Assembly (NCBI GenBank): GCA_963776935.1
Contig: CAVZOP010000002.1
Location: 1,302,001-1,366,000, forward strand
Direction of reading: 5' to 3'
DNA length: 64,000 bases
Source: JALOLG01 sp963776935
GTDB taxonomy: Bacteria; Actinomycetota; Acidimicrobiia; Acidimicrobiales; Ilumatobacteraceae
Shown here piece by piece: positions 52,621 to 61,213 of this stretch. The position numbers and the translations under genes were made by a program. The notes beneath the pieces were generated by a model, which ran no database searches, was not told the DNA's origin, and saw only the letters and a program-made list of their open reading frames with translations. Position 1 is the first letter of the stretch. Every line of letters starts with the position of its first letter.

Positions 52621-53352
52621 TCAGTGGCGTTCGAACATTGCAACAGCGCGCAGGTGGCGCTCGATGTGGTGTTCGAGCGCACGGGTCGCGAGCGAGCCGA
52701 CCTCGTGCGTGATCGGCGATTCCTCGCGCGCCAGCGCCTCGTTGAGCCGCCCGCCGAGGATGTCGCGCATGAGCGCGAGCGCGCCAGGGCTGATCGACAC
52801 GCCCGACCGGCACGAGCGGCAGAGGACGCCACCTTCGGCGAGGTCGAACGCCACGAGCTGGACATCGGGCTCGGTGCCGCTGCACCGCACGCACGCGTCG
52901 AGCTGGGGCCGCATCCCCTCGGCGGCGAGCAGCTTCCAGTAGAACGCCGACACGTTGACGGGCGAGGGGTGTTCGGCGATCGTTCGCAGCACCCCGACCA
53001 GCATCCGGTACAGCTGCGGGTTCGGCTCGCGTTCGAGCGACAGCTGATCGACGGCCTCGATCGCGGCGATGCCCTGCGACGCCCGGTCGAGCGACGACAG
53101 CATCGGCGACAGCGACTCGACCGATTCCGCCTGGCTGACGATGTCGAGCTCGCGACCCCGGTACAACAGGAGCCGGACGTGGCTCATCGGCTCGAGGCGC
53201 GCCCCGAACCGTGATTTGGTCTTGCGCACGCCCTTGGCGACGGCTCGCACCTTGCCGTTGTCGAGCGTGTGGATCACCACGATGCGGTCGGACTCGCGCA
53301 GCTTGTAGGTCCTCAGCACGACACCCGTGTCGCGATACAGCTCACCGACCAC
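52621..53352 (-). CDS. recO: DNA repair protein RecO
   Basis: Recombination mediator of the RecFOR pathway, 243 residues. N-terminal OB-fold: YRDTGVVLRTYKLRESDRIV, AVAKGVRKTKSRFGARLEP, with a C-terminal helical domain carrying four zinc cysteines (CVRCSGTEPD, VLCRSCRSG). GTG at 53352. The 105 nt after its stop contain partial copies of its own 3' end (GTGGCGTTCGA near 52570 and ATGTTCGAACG near 52590). Confidence 0.95.
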   Translation of the reverse strand: MVGELYRDTGVVLRTYKLRESDRIVVIHTLDNGKVRAVAKGVRKTKSRFGARLEPMSHVRLLLYRGRELDIVSQAESVESLSPMLSSLDRASQGIAAIEAVDQLSLEREPNPQLYRMLVGVLRTIAEHPSPVNVSAFYWKLLAAEGMRPQLDACVRCSGTEPDVQLVAFDLAEGGVLCRSCRSGVSISPGALALMRDILGGRLNEALAREESPITHEVGSLATRALEHHIERHLRAVAMFERH

Positions 53353-53382
53353 GGTGCTCGCTCATCTCGTCGTGGTGCTCGC

Positions 53383-53955
53383 TCATTCGTCGAGCCCGCC
53401 GAAGCGGCGGCGGCGACCGGCGAAGTCGTCCATCGCCGCGAGGAGGTGGCGACCACACAGCTCGCGCCACACGACCGGGATGAAGACCAACTCGGCGTAG
53501 GCGAGCTCCCAGACCAGCGACGGCGGCAACTGGGTGGATGGTCCGAGGACCACCACCAGGTCGGGTTCGCTGTCGGCGGGTTCGTACAACGCGGCCGCGA
53601 CCGAGACCTCGTTCACCTCGACGGCCGGATCGAGACGTCCCATCGCATCGGCGAACCGCTGCCGGCCGTCGCCGGACGGATCGACGATCACGCAGCAGCC
53701 CCCCACCTGGCGGTGCCAGGCGACCAACTCGATGTGCTCGCCATCCGGGTCGTAGCCCGGTTCGTAGGGGCGCAACGTGAGCCACGCCACGTTGGCGGAT
53801 GCGGCGACGGCGCCCAGCTCGTCGACCCGATCGCTCCACTGCTGATCGGTCAGGTCGGCCCAGTCGGGCAACGTGCCGCCGACGACCATGACATGGCGCA
53901 TCGACGACGATCCGGCCACCTCAGGTGGGCGCGACGACGTGAGCGGGGCAGTCAC
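53383..53955 (-). CDS. cis-prenyltransferase-like protein without catalytic residues (UppS paralogue, NgBR-like)
   Basis: About 190 residues. The C-terminal 60 residues are plainly of the UppS/cis-prenyltransferase family: SLVWELAYAELVFIPVVW then LLAAMDDFAGRRRRFGGLDE, including the C-terminal RxG motif (RFG, 184-186). The catalytic parts are gone: where UppS has MDGNGRW this reads VVGGTLPDW, and where it has RTSGEQR this reads LGPSTQL. It thus resembles the inactive, RxG-bearing subunits of eukaryotic cis-prenyltransferase (NgBR/Nus1). Start: GTG at 53955 (ATG 53964 or 53901 possible). Divergent from uppS, 43 bp apart. Confidence 0.7.
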   Translation of the reverse strand: MTAPLTSSRPPEVAGSSSMRHVMVVGGTLPDWADLTDQQWSDRVDELGAVAASANVAWLTLRPYEPGYDPDGEHIELVAWHRQVGGCCVIVDPSGDGRQRFADAMGRLDPAVEVNEVSVAAALYEPADSEPDLVVVLGPSTQLPPSLVWELAYAELVFIPVVWRELCGRHLLAAMDDFAGRRRRFGGLDE

Positions 53956-53998
53956 GCCCCCCATCCTCCCACGCCGCCGCTCGATAACGTGGCGTACT

Positions 53999-54722
53999 GT
54001 GCCCCGCCAGGACGCCATCCCGGGACCGACTGTTGCAGCGGCCTCCCCCGGCGCATCCGGCGGCCGCCGGCTGCACGTCGCGTGCATCATGGACGGGAAC
54101 GGGCGCTGGGCGAACCGGCGCGGCCGCCCCCGCACCGACGGTCATACCGAGGGCGAGGAGAACCTGGCCCGCCTCGTGCGGGTGGCCGTCCGGCGTGACA
54201 TCGGCTGGCTCACCGTCTTCGGCTTCTCGACCGAGAACTGGGTCCGCCCGCGCGCCGAGGTCCGCCACATCCTCGGCCTGCACGAGAAACTGTTCGGGCG
54301 GGTCGACGAGCTCAACCAGCTGAACGTACGGATCCAGTGGATCGGCCGGCCGTTCGATTCGTCCGAGGCACGGACGCCCAAATACGTGCAGCGGGCGATC
54401 CGCAAGGCGATCGCCGACACGGCCGGCAACACCGGCATGGTGCTGACGGTTGCGTTCGACTACGGCGGGCACGCCGAGCTGATGTCGGCCGTGCGCTCGG
54501 CGCGGGCCGCAGGTGGCGCGATCACGCAGGATGCGATCGCCCGCAACCTGTACCTCCCCGAGCTCCCGCCGGTCGACCTGTTGGTGCGAACCAGTGGCGA
54601 GCAGCGGGTCTCGAACTTCTTGTTGTGGCAGAGTGCCGGAGCCGCGATCCACTTCTCCGACGCTCCGTGGCCCGAGTTCGACGCCCGCGAGCTCGACGCC
54701 GCGCTCGGCGCTCGTCAAGTGA
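53999..54722 (+). CDS. uppS: undecaprenyl (polyprenyl) diphosphate synthase, lacking the C-terminal RxG motif
   Basis: Makes the lipid carrier for cell-wall precursors. Catalytic Asp32 in IMDGNGRWANRRGR, GHTEGEENLARLVRVAVRRD, FGFSTENWVRPRAEV, and the diphosphate motif LLVRTSGEQRVSNFLLWQSA. The chain then reads HFSDAPWPEFDARELDAALG and ends, without the RxRRFGG end typical of single-subunit enzymes. As read, the frame continues into the helicase gene; a TGA at 54720 in the next frame overlaps the helicase GTG (GTGA), so I assume a one-base insertion close to the end. GTG start at 53999. Confidence 0.85.
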
Positions 54723-56629
54723 CACATCCGGCGGAGGTCATCGGCGCGCTGGATGCCGTCACGGGCGCGCTCCCAGCGGCCGAAGACCGTCCGGGTCAGC
54801 GCGAGATGGCCGAGCGTGTCGCCCGGGCGGTCGAGTCCGGCCGCCACGTGATCGTGCAGGCGGGCACCGGAACCGGCAAGACGCTCGCCTATCTCGTTCC
54901 GCTCGTGATGTCGGCGCAACGTGTCGTCGTCGCCACCGCCACCAAAGCGCTGCAGGACCAGCTCGCCACCAAGGACCTCCCGTTCCTCGACCAGCACCTG
55001 CCGGTGCCGTTCGAATGGGCCGTGCTCAAGGGACGCAGCAACTACCTGTGCCTGCAGCGCCTCCGCGAGGTCAACGAGTCGGCCGACGGACAGCTCGAGC
55101 TGGACGGGATGGCGTCGACCACGAAGGCCGAGATCAAACGTCTCGCCGGCTGGGCCGGTTCGTCGCCGACGGGCGACCAGGCCGAGCTCGACTGGACGCC
55201 GTCGGACGCCGCGTGGCGATCGGTCAGCGTCGGCAGCGACGAGTGTCCCGGCGCCGATCGCTGCCCGCTCGGCCAGCAGTGCTTCGCCGAACTGGCCCGA
55301 CGGCGGGCGGGTGCCGCCGACGTGATCGTCGTCAACACCCACCTCTACGGGCTCCACGTCGCGAGCGGTGGGATGATCCTGCCCGAGCACGACGTCGTCG
55401 TCTTCGACGAGGCACACGGGCTCGAGGACATCATGAGCGACACGGTCGGGGTGACGATCGCACCGTCGCGGTTCGTCGCCCTCGCCGCGATCGTGCGCAG
55501 GATCCTCGACGACCCTGCCCTCATCGCCTCGGTGACGGAGTTGTCGGAGCTGCTCGGCGAGGCGATCGGTCCGCTCGTCGGCCAGCGCCTGCCCACACCG
55601 CTGCCCGCCCAAGTCGGCGATTTCCTCGGCGAGGCCAGGACCCGACTCGGACGGGTCAGCGAGGCGCTCACAGCTATCGACACCCAGATCGAGGACGCCA
55701 AACAGCGCAAGCTCCGCGCCCAGACGATGACGGGGCGGTTGATCGGTCAGCTCGAAGTCGCGATCGCCGCCCGCGAGGGCTACGTCGACTTCGTGTCCGG
55801 GTCGCCCGAGTGGCCACGCCTCGAGATCGCGCCGCTCGACATCGGCCCGACGATGCGAGAGGGTGTGTGGGACAGCCGCACGGCCATCCTCACGAGCGCG
55901 ACCATCCCGTCGTCGCTCGCCGCGCGGGTCGGCCTGCCGGTCGATCGGACCGACGTGGCCGACGTCGGGAGTCCGTTCGACTACCCGGCCAACTCGCTCC
56001 TCTACTGCGCGAGGCACCTGCCCGATCCGCGGTCCGAGAAGTTCCGGCCGGCGGTGCACGAGGAGCTGGCCGCCCTGATCACAGCGGCCGGGGGGCGCAC
56101 GCTCGCGCTGTTCACCAGCTGGCGAGCGATGGACGAGGCCGCCGCCGCGGTGCGGGCGGCCGTGCCGTTCACCATCCTCACCCAGCGCGACCTGCCCAAA
56201 CCGGCACTCGTGCGGGCGTTCGCAGCCGACGACGAGACCTGCCTGTTCGCGACCGCCGGGCTGTTCCAGGGTGTCGACGTGCCGGGGTCGACGCTCTCGC
56301 TCGTCGTGATCGATCGGATCCCGTTTCCCCGGCCGGACGATCCGCTGCTGTCGGCGCGGCGCGAGCTGCTCGGCCCGGCGGCGTTCGGTCAGATCGACCT
56401 TCCCCGGGCGGCGATGCTGCTGGCCCAGGCATGCGGTCGCCTGATCCGGACCGCGACCGACCGCGGTGTGGTCGCCGTATTGGATCCCCGACTCTCCACC
56501 GCCCGCTACGGGTGGGAGATCGTTCGTGCGCTCCCGCCGATGCGCCGCACCCGCCACCGGGCGGAGGCCGAGGAGTTCCTCCGCGCCCTCGTCGCCACGC
56601 CGTCGACTCTCGGCGCCGGCGACGACTGA
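54719..56629 (+). CDS. dinG: DinG-family ATP-dependent DNA helicase
   Basis: XPD/DinG-like superfamily 2 helicase, 636 residues. Walker A QAGTGTGKTLAYLVPLVMSA, motif Ia VATATKALQDQLATKDLPF, iron-sulfur cluster cysteines in LKGRSNYLCLQR, ECPGADRCPLGQQC, Walker B VVVFDEAHGLEDIMSD, and motif VI AQACGRLIRTATDRGVVAVL. Unwinds forked or R-loop DNA in characterised members. GTG at 54719 overlaps the proposed uppS stop. In the raw frame it is fused to uppS, which I take as an artefact. Confidence 0.9.
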   Translation: MTHPAEVIGALDAVTGALPAAEDRPGQREMAERVARAVESGRHVIVQAGTGTGKTLAYLVPLVMSAQRVVVATATKALQDQLATKDLPFLDQHLPVPFEWAVLKGRSNYLCLQRLREVNESADGQLELDGMASTTKAEIKRLAGWAGSSPTGDQAELDWTPSDAAWRSVSVGSDECPGADRCPLGQQCFAELARRRAGAADVIVVNTHLYGLHVASGGMILPEHDVVVFDEAHGLEDIMSDTVGVTIAPSRFVALAAIVRRILDDPALIASVTELSELLGEAIGPLVGQRLPTPLPAQVGDFLGEARTRLGRVSEALTAIDTQIEDAKQRKLRAQTMTGRLIGQLEVAIAAREGYVDFVSGSPEWPRLEIAPLDIGPTMREGVWDSRTAILTSATIPSSLAARVGLPVDRTDVADVGSPFDYPANSLLYCARHLPDPRSEKFRPAVHEELAALITAAGGRTLALFTSWRAMDEAAAAVRAAVPFTILTQRDLPKPALVRAFAADDETCLFATAGLFQGVDVPGSTLSLVVIDRIPFPRPDDPLLSARRELLGPAAFGQIDLPRAAMLLAQACGRLIRTATDRGVVAVLDPRLSTARYGWEIVRALPPMRRTRHRAEAEEFLRALVATPSTLGAGDD

Positions 56630-56644
56630 CTACGGTCGCACCGC

Positions 56645-57418
56645 GTGGAGCCCGCCTCTGACCAGATCGAAACCGACCAGGTCGTCCGACTTCGTGTCGA
56701 CGCGGGGATCGCGACCATCACGCTCGATTCGCAGCCGAACCGCAACGCGCTCTCACGCCAACTCGTCGCCGAGCTCGGTGCGCGACTCGACGAGATCGAG
56801 TCGACGGCCGGGATTCGCGTCATCGTGCTGACGCACGAGGGGCCGTCGTTCTGCGCCGGCGCCGATCTGAAGGAGCGATCGACGGGCCTGCCCGACTCGA
56901 CACCGATGGTCCGCGTCCTCGAACGGTTGATGGACGCCACGCAGCCGACCGTCGCCGCCGTCGGTGGGGCGGTGCGCGCCGGCGGGATCGGACTGATGGC
57001 GTCGTGCGACCTGGTCGTCGTCCACCGGTCGGTCACGTTCGCGCTCACGGAGGTGCGGATCGGCGTGGCGCCGGCGATCATCTCGGTGCCGATCCTGCGA
57101 CGCGTCGCTCCCAGCCGGATCGCGGCGGCGATGCTGACCGGCGAGCCGTTCGACGCCGACGAGGCGCGCTCGATCGGGCTGATCACACACGTCACCGACG
57201 ACGTCGCGGCGACGACCGCCGCGCTTTGTGCCGGGATCACCGCCGGCGCCCCGCGCGCCGTCGCCGAGACCAAGCGGCTGCTCCACCACGTCCCCGACCT
57301 CGACCGGTCGACGGCGTTCGGTCAGATGCGAGCCCTCTCGGACGAACTGTTCAGCGGTCCCGACGCCGCCGAGGGCATGGCCGCCTTCCGCGAAAAACGC
57401 CCCCCGATCTGGCCCTGA
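56645..57418 (+). CDS. enoyl-CoA hydratase/isomerase family protein
   Basis: Crotonase-fold protein, 257 residues. ITLDSQPNRNALSRQLVAEL, oxyanion-hole segments PSFCAGADLKERS and AVGGAVRAGGIGLMASCDLV, then LTEVRIGVAPAIISVPILRR, MLTGEPFDADEARSIGLI. The acyl-CoA substrate is not determined. GTG at 56645, 15 nt after dinG, probably same transcript. Confidence 0.9.
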   Translation: MEPASDQIETDQVVRLRVDAGIATITLDSQPNRNALSRQLVAELGARLDEIESTAGIRVIVLTHEGPSFCAGADLKERSTGLPDSTPMVRVLERLMDATQPTVAAVGGAVRAGGIGLMASCDLVVVHRSVTFALTEVRIGVAPAIISVPILRRVAPSRIAAAMLTGEPFDADEARSIGLITHVTDDVAATTAALCAGITAGAPRAVAETKRLLHHVPDLDRSTAFGQMRALSDELFSGPDAAEGMAAFREKRPPIWP

Positions 57419-57431
57419 CCCGTCAACCCCG

Positions 57432-57484
57432 CCGTTCTGTCTGCCTCAGATGAGCCGCCGGCAAGTCTGGAGCAGACAGAACGG
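57432..57484. repeat. palindromic element, copy 1 (also possible terminator)
   Basis: Left arm CCGTTCTGTCTGCCTCAGA (57432-57450) and right arm TCTGGAGCAGACAGAACGG (57466-57484) match at 17 of 19 positions; the 15-nt loop contains GCCGCCGGC. It lies between the convergent ends of the hydratase gene and the DinB-like gene. A related copy lies on the other side of that gene (58088-58140). Confidence 0.85.
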
Positions 57485-57494
57485 ACGATCTGGG

Positions 57495-58064
57495 TCAGAA
57501 GGGGCTGAGGCCCATGCGGTTGCGGACACTCACCATCTCACCGACGTGGGTGTGGGCGTGGCCGATGCACTCCCACTGCACGAACCACCCGACCGGCTTG
57601 CCCGTCCACATGTCGTGGAGCCAGTCGGCGTCGCGGCGTTCGATCCCCGCCAGCTCCGACAACCCGTTCGACGCGTCGGCGACGGTATCGAGCACGCCGA
57701 GATCGACACCTTGGAACCAGTCGGCGGTCCGCGCGTGCACGTCGCGGACATATGACACGAGTGCGTCCGGATCGACGGCCGCGACCGTGCCCGCGACCTC
57801 GGCCTCGCCCATGCCGACGAACGGTGCGAACGCGTCGAGTCCGAGCGTCCTGCGCCGCTCGGACATCAATGGATCGACGCCGCGCGCGACAGAGAGCGCG
57901 ACGTCCTGGTGGTACCACGCGTGCAGCAGCCCCCAGCCGATCGAGTTGCCGCCACCGTCGGCCAGTTCCGCCCATCGGTCGGGCGGCACCCGGTCGAGCA
58001 CCTGCCGTTCGAGGCGCAGCAGCGCGTTGGCGTGATCGCCGAGCACCCACGACCGCAGATCCAT
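57495..58064 (-). CDS. DinB-superfamily protein
   Basis: 189 residues, four-helix-bundle DinB/DUF664 type, related to thiol-dependent (mycothiol or bacillithiol) transferases. Metal-binding His candidates: HAWYHQDVALSVARG, and HAHTHVGEMVSVRNRMG near the C-terminus. Other features: WVLGDHANALLRLERQVLDR at the start, MWTGKPVGWFVQWECIG. ATG at 58064, since the upstream ATG at 58082 lies in the palindromic region. The gene is framed by two palindromes of one family. Confidence 0.78.
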   Translation of the reverse strand: MDLRSWVLGDHANALLRLERQVLDRVPPDRWAELADGGGNSIGWGLLHAWYHQDVALSVARGVDPLMSERRRTLGLDAFAPFVGMGEAEVAGTVAAVDPDALVSYVRDVHARTADWFQGVDLGVLDTVADASNGLSELAGIERRDADWLHDMWTGKPVGWFVQWECIGHAHTHVGEMVSVRNRMGLSPF

Positions 58065-58087
58065 CCGCCAACGGTGCCACAAACCAC

Positions 58088-58140
58088 CCGAACTGTCTGC
58101 TCCAAACCCGCTGCCGGCTCGTTTGAAGCAGACAGTTCCG
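58088..58140. repeat. palindromic element, copy 2
   Basis: Left arm CCGAACTGTCTGCTCCAAAC (58088-58107), right arm GTTTGAAGCAGACAGTTCCG (58121-58140), 18 of 20 paired; the 13-nt loop contains GCTGCCGGC. Shares CTGTCTGCT and AGCAGACAG plus the GC loop with copy 1 at 57432-57484. Confidence 0.85.
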
Positions 58141-58161
58141 GTTTGGGCGAGTCGGTTCGGT

Positions 58162-58845
58162 CTAGCCGATCAGGCGGTAGCCGATGCCGCGGGCGGTGAC
58201 GATCAGGCGGGGGTCGTCGGGCTGGTCCTCGATCTTGACGCGCAGGCGGCGGACATGGGCGTCGACGAGGCGGGAGTCGCCGAGATACTCGTATCCCCAC
58301 ACGCGTTCGAGGAGCTGGTCACGTGACAACACGGCACCGACGTGGTCGGCGAACTCGCACATCAGGCGGAACTCGGTCTTGGTCAGGCTGAGCTCCTTGC
58401 CGGCCTTCAGCACGATCCCCTGCTCGCGGCGAAGCTCGACATCGCCGAAACGGGCCGGCCGCGGCGATGTCCACGATTCCTGGCGCTGCACCCGCCGCAG
58501 CAGGGCCCGGATCCGGGCCGCCAGCTCTTTCGGAACGACCGGCTTGGTCACGTAGTCGTCGGCGCCCGCCTCGAGCCCGGCCACCATGTCGTGGGTGTCG
58601 GTCTGGGCCGTGATGATGATGATCGGCACGATGCTGGCGGCCCGCAGCGAGCGGCACACGTCGAACCCCGACATGTCCGGGAGCCGCAGGTCGAGCAGCA
58701 CCAGATCGGCCTCGTGCTGGGCGAATTCGGCCAGCCCTTCGGCACCGTTGGGGGCCTCGCGGACCTCGTACCCTTCGTCCTCGAGCGCCAGGCGCAGCGC
58801 CAGACGGATGGCGTCGTCGTCCTCGATGAACAGCAACGAATGCAC
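58162..58845 (-). CDS. OmpR-family response regulator (MtrA-like)
   Basis: 227 residues. Receiver with acidic pocket FIEDDDAIRLAL, phospho-acceptor Asp in LVLLDLRLPDMSGFDVC, Lys in DDYVTKPVVPKELAARIRAL; winged-helix DNA-binding domain with LSLTKTEFRLMCEFADH and RVWGYEYLGDSRLVDAHVRR. GTG at 58845, preceded by GAGG; the extension to 58926 is not supported. Divergent from the histidine kinase, with which it likely pairs. Confidence 0.93.
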   Translation of the reverse strand: MHSLLFIEDDDAIRLALRLALEDEGYEVREAPNGAEGLAEFAQHEADLVLLDLRLPDMSGFDVCRSLRAASIVPIIIITAQTDTHDMVAGLEAGADDYVTKPVVPKELAARIRALLRRVQRQESWTSPRPARFGDVELRREQGIVLKAGKELSLTKTEFRLMCEFADHVGAVLSRDQLLERVWGYEYLGDSRLVDAHVRRLRVKIEDQPDDPRLIVTARGIGYRLIG

Positions 58846-59048
58846 AGTGTGTTCATTCTGCCTCACCGGGCGTTTGTTACCTAAAACGCACAATCCCATC
58901 GTTCCCCTGTCACAAGGGGCGAGCACGATGACAGCTGTTCACGCTGCCCCGGTGGGGTGCCTTCCTCCCCCTGGCGCCTCACCGGCAGCGCGACCATCGG
59001 TTGGCTCGCGATCCTCGCACCCTGCCGTAGACGCGTCACACTGTCGCC

Positions 59049-60413
59049 GTGGCTGATCGACGTTCGCTGCGCCTGAGCACCCGGGTGACGGTGTTCTTCG
59101 GGTTGATCGCCCTGCTCGCCGGTCTCACCCTCACCGCCCTCACCTACACGTTCGCCCGCAGCTCGCTCGTCGATCAGCGGGTCGAGACGGCCAGGGTCCT
59201 GGCGATGAGCCACGCCAACGAGCTCGTCGCCGTGCTCGACTCGCCGACCGACACCCGTGAGCGGATGCGCAACCTGACGATCGAGAGTGGCGGTTTCGCC
59301 GTCCTGACCGGACCGCGCGCCGCCACACCGGTCGGCCGCAACGAACAGTCATTCCCACCCGAGCTGGTCGCCGCCGTCGACTCGGGGCGGGCCGGCCAGC
59401 AGCGCTTCACCAACGAGGACGGTGACCCGTTCCTCGCCGTCGGGGTGTACATCGGCGCTTACGACACGGGGTACCTCGAGGCGTTCCCGCTCGACACCAC
59501 CGAGAGAACGCTCGCCGTGATCCTGACGACCTTGCTCCTCGGCGCGGTCGTCGCCACCATCTTCGCCACGTTCTTCGGCTGGTCGACGAGCCGGCGGCTG
59601 CTGCGGCCGCTGAGCCGCGTCGCCGATGCCGCCGGTGAGATCGCGTCCGGCGGGCTCGGTGCCCGGCTGGAGCCGGCGAGCGATCCCGACCTCGCCCGCC
59701 TCGCCGGGACGTTCAACGACATGGCTGATGCGGTCCAGACGAGGATCGAGCGCGAGGTCCGGTTCGCGTCCGACGTCAGCCACGAGCTGCGGTCCCCCAT
59801 CACGGCCCTGTCGGCCGCGGTCGAGGTGCTCGACGCCCGCCGCACGGAGCTGCCGGAGCGCACCCAGCAGGCGCTCGACGTCGTCGTCAGCCAGGTCCGC
59901 CGGTTCGACGACATGGTGATCGACCTGCTCGAGCTGTCGCGCATCGATGCCGGCGCCACCGACCTGCACACCGAGACCGTCGAGCTCGCCGAGCTGTGTG
60001 ATCGGGTCACGCACCGGTTCGGCTACGGCGGGCTGACCATCGACGTGCACCGCCGGGCCGCCCGTCTGGCGGTCGTCGACCGGGTCCGCTTCGAACGGAT
60101 CCTCGGCAACCTGCTCGAGAACGCGACGACCCACGGCGGCGGACCGCTGCGGATCTCGATCGAGCCCGGCGGCGGCAAGACTGTGCTGATGGCGGTCGAG
60201 GACAACGGGCCCGGCGTGGCAGCGAGCGAGCGGACGCGGATCTTCGAGCGCTTCGCCCGCGGGAGCGCGGCCAGGCAACGGATCGGGACCGGGCTCGGCC
60301 TGGCCCTCGTCGCCGAACACGCCCGAGCGCTCGGCGGGGAGGCATGGGTCGAGGAGCGCCCGGGCGGTGGCGCCCGGTTCGTTGTGCGACTCCCGGCCGA
60401 GGTCGAGCGATGA
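59049..60413 (+). CDS. sensor histidine kinase (MtrB-like)
   Basis: 454 residues. First membrane helix VTVFFGLIALLAGLTLTALT, outside domain of about 120 residues, second helix VILTTLLLGAVVATIFATFF, HAMP linker, dimerisation helix with phospho-acceptor His in RFASDVSHELRSPITALSAA, then the ATPase with N-box NLLENATTHGGG, G1 EDNGPGVAAS, F-box IFERFARGS and G2 GTGLGLALVAEHA. GTG at 59049. Signal unknown; MtrB kinases link to cell-wall and division control in actinobacteria. Confidence 0.94.
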   Translation: MADRRSLRLSTRVTVFFGLIALLAGLTLTALTYTFARSSLVDQRVETARVLAMSHANELVAVLDSPTDTRERMRNLTIESGGFAVLTGPRAATPVGRNEQSFPPELVAAVDSGRAGQQRFTNEDGDPFLAVGVYIGAYDTGYLEAFPLDTTERTLAVILTTLLLGAVVATIFATFFGWSTSRRLLRPLSRVADAAGEIASGGLGARLEPASDPDLARLAGTFNDMADAVQTRIEREVRFASDVSHELRSPITALSAAVEVLDARRTELPERTQQALDVVVSQVRRFDDMVIDLLELSRIDAGATDLHTETVELAELCDRVTHRFGYGGLTIDVHRRAARLAVVDRVRFERILGNLLENATTHGGGPLRISIEPGGGKTVLMAVEDNGPGVAASERTRIFERFARGSAARQRIGTGLGLALVAEHARALGGEAWVEERPGGGARFVVRLPAEVER

Positions 60414-61182
60414 GGATCGCGGCGGCCTACACGGTGGGAGTTGCGGCGCTGTTGCTGGCGTCCTGCGGGCTCGGCAACAGCGACTTCGACGAGTTCACCG
60501 GCGACGACGTGATGTTCGGGATCGCCGACACGACGACGACCACCACCACGACGACCACGACGACCACGACGACCACGATCCCGACCGTCGCGTCGAGCCT
60601 GCCCGGTGCGACGTCGACAACGGCGCCGACCACCACGACGACTCCGGTTCAGACGCAGCCGATCGAGTTCTACTGGGTCGTCGACGCGGGGCTCGGCGAA
60701 GAGTCGCGGCTCCAGGTGCAGACGATCCCGCTGTCCGAACCATCACCGGAACTGTTGATCTTCCGGCTCGAACAGGGGCCGCCGGCGGGTGAGGCGAGCG
60801 TCGGACTCGACACCAAGGTCCGCGAAGGACTCGTGCTCGACGTCGCCGTCGCACGCGGCATCGCGACCGTCGATCTCAACGGCGAGGTCGTCGACACGAT
60901 GTTCCGCACCGATCCGCCGTTGGCGATCGCCCAGATCGTCCTGACGCTGACCCGGTTCCAGGGCATCGGCCAAGTGCTGTTCACCCGCGACGGCACGCCC
61001 TTCGAACCTCCGCTCCCTCCCAACGACGTGCTCGCCGAGCCCGGCCAATCCGTGGCGTTCGAGGATTTCGAGATCCTGCTCGCGGCGGGTCGGACACGAC
61101 GACGACCACCACGACGACGCTGCCAACGACGGTCACCGATCCGCCCACGGTGACCGAACCGCCTGTCGACACCCAGCCCTGA
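60410..61182 (+). CDS. GerMN-domain lipoprotein (LpqB-like), 3' end frameshifted
   Basis: Extracytoplasmic lipoprotein downstream of the MtrB-like kinase, overlapping its stop (ATGA), the place LpqB takes in mycobacteria. Lipobox LLLASC near residue 20; a 16-Thr tract from near-perfect ACG/ACC codons (about 41-56); the GerMN domain (about 85-225) with PSPELLIFRLEQGPPAGEAS and LAIAQIVLTLTRFQGIGQVL. As read, the end becomes Arg-rich and stops at 61153; with one base restored in the G-run near 61088 it continues DTTTTTTTTLPTTVTDPP to a TGA at 61182, matching the composition of the Thr tract. I prefer that end. Confidence 0.75.
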
Positions 61183-61213
61183 GATCGGCGCCGCGCCGAA
61201 ACGCCGCCACGCT

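Noticed and set aside
53921..56557. Minus-strand open frame of 878 codons
   Set aside because: Antisense to uppS and dinG; composition is Arg/Glu/Asp-rich with no domain.
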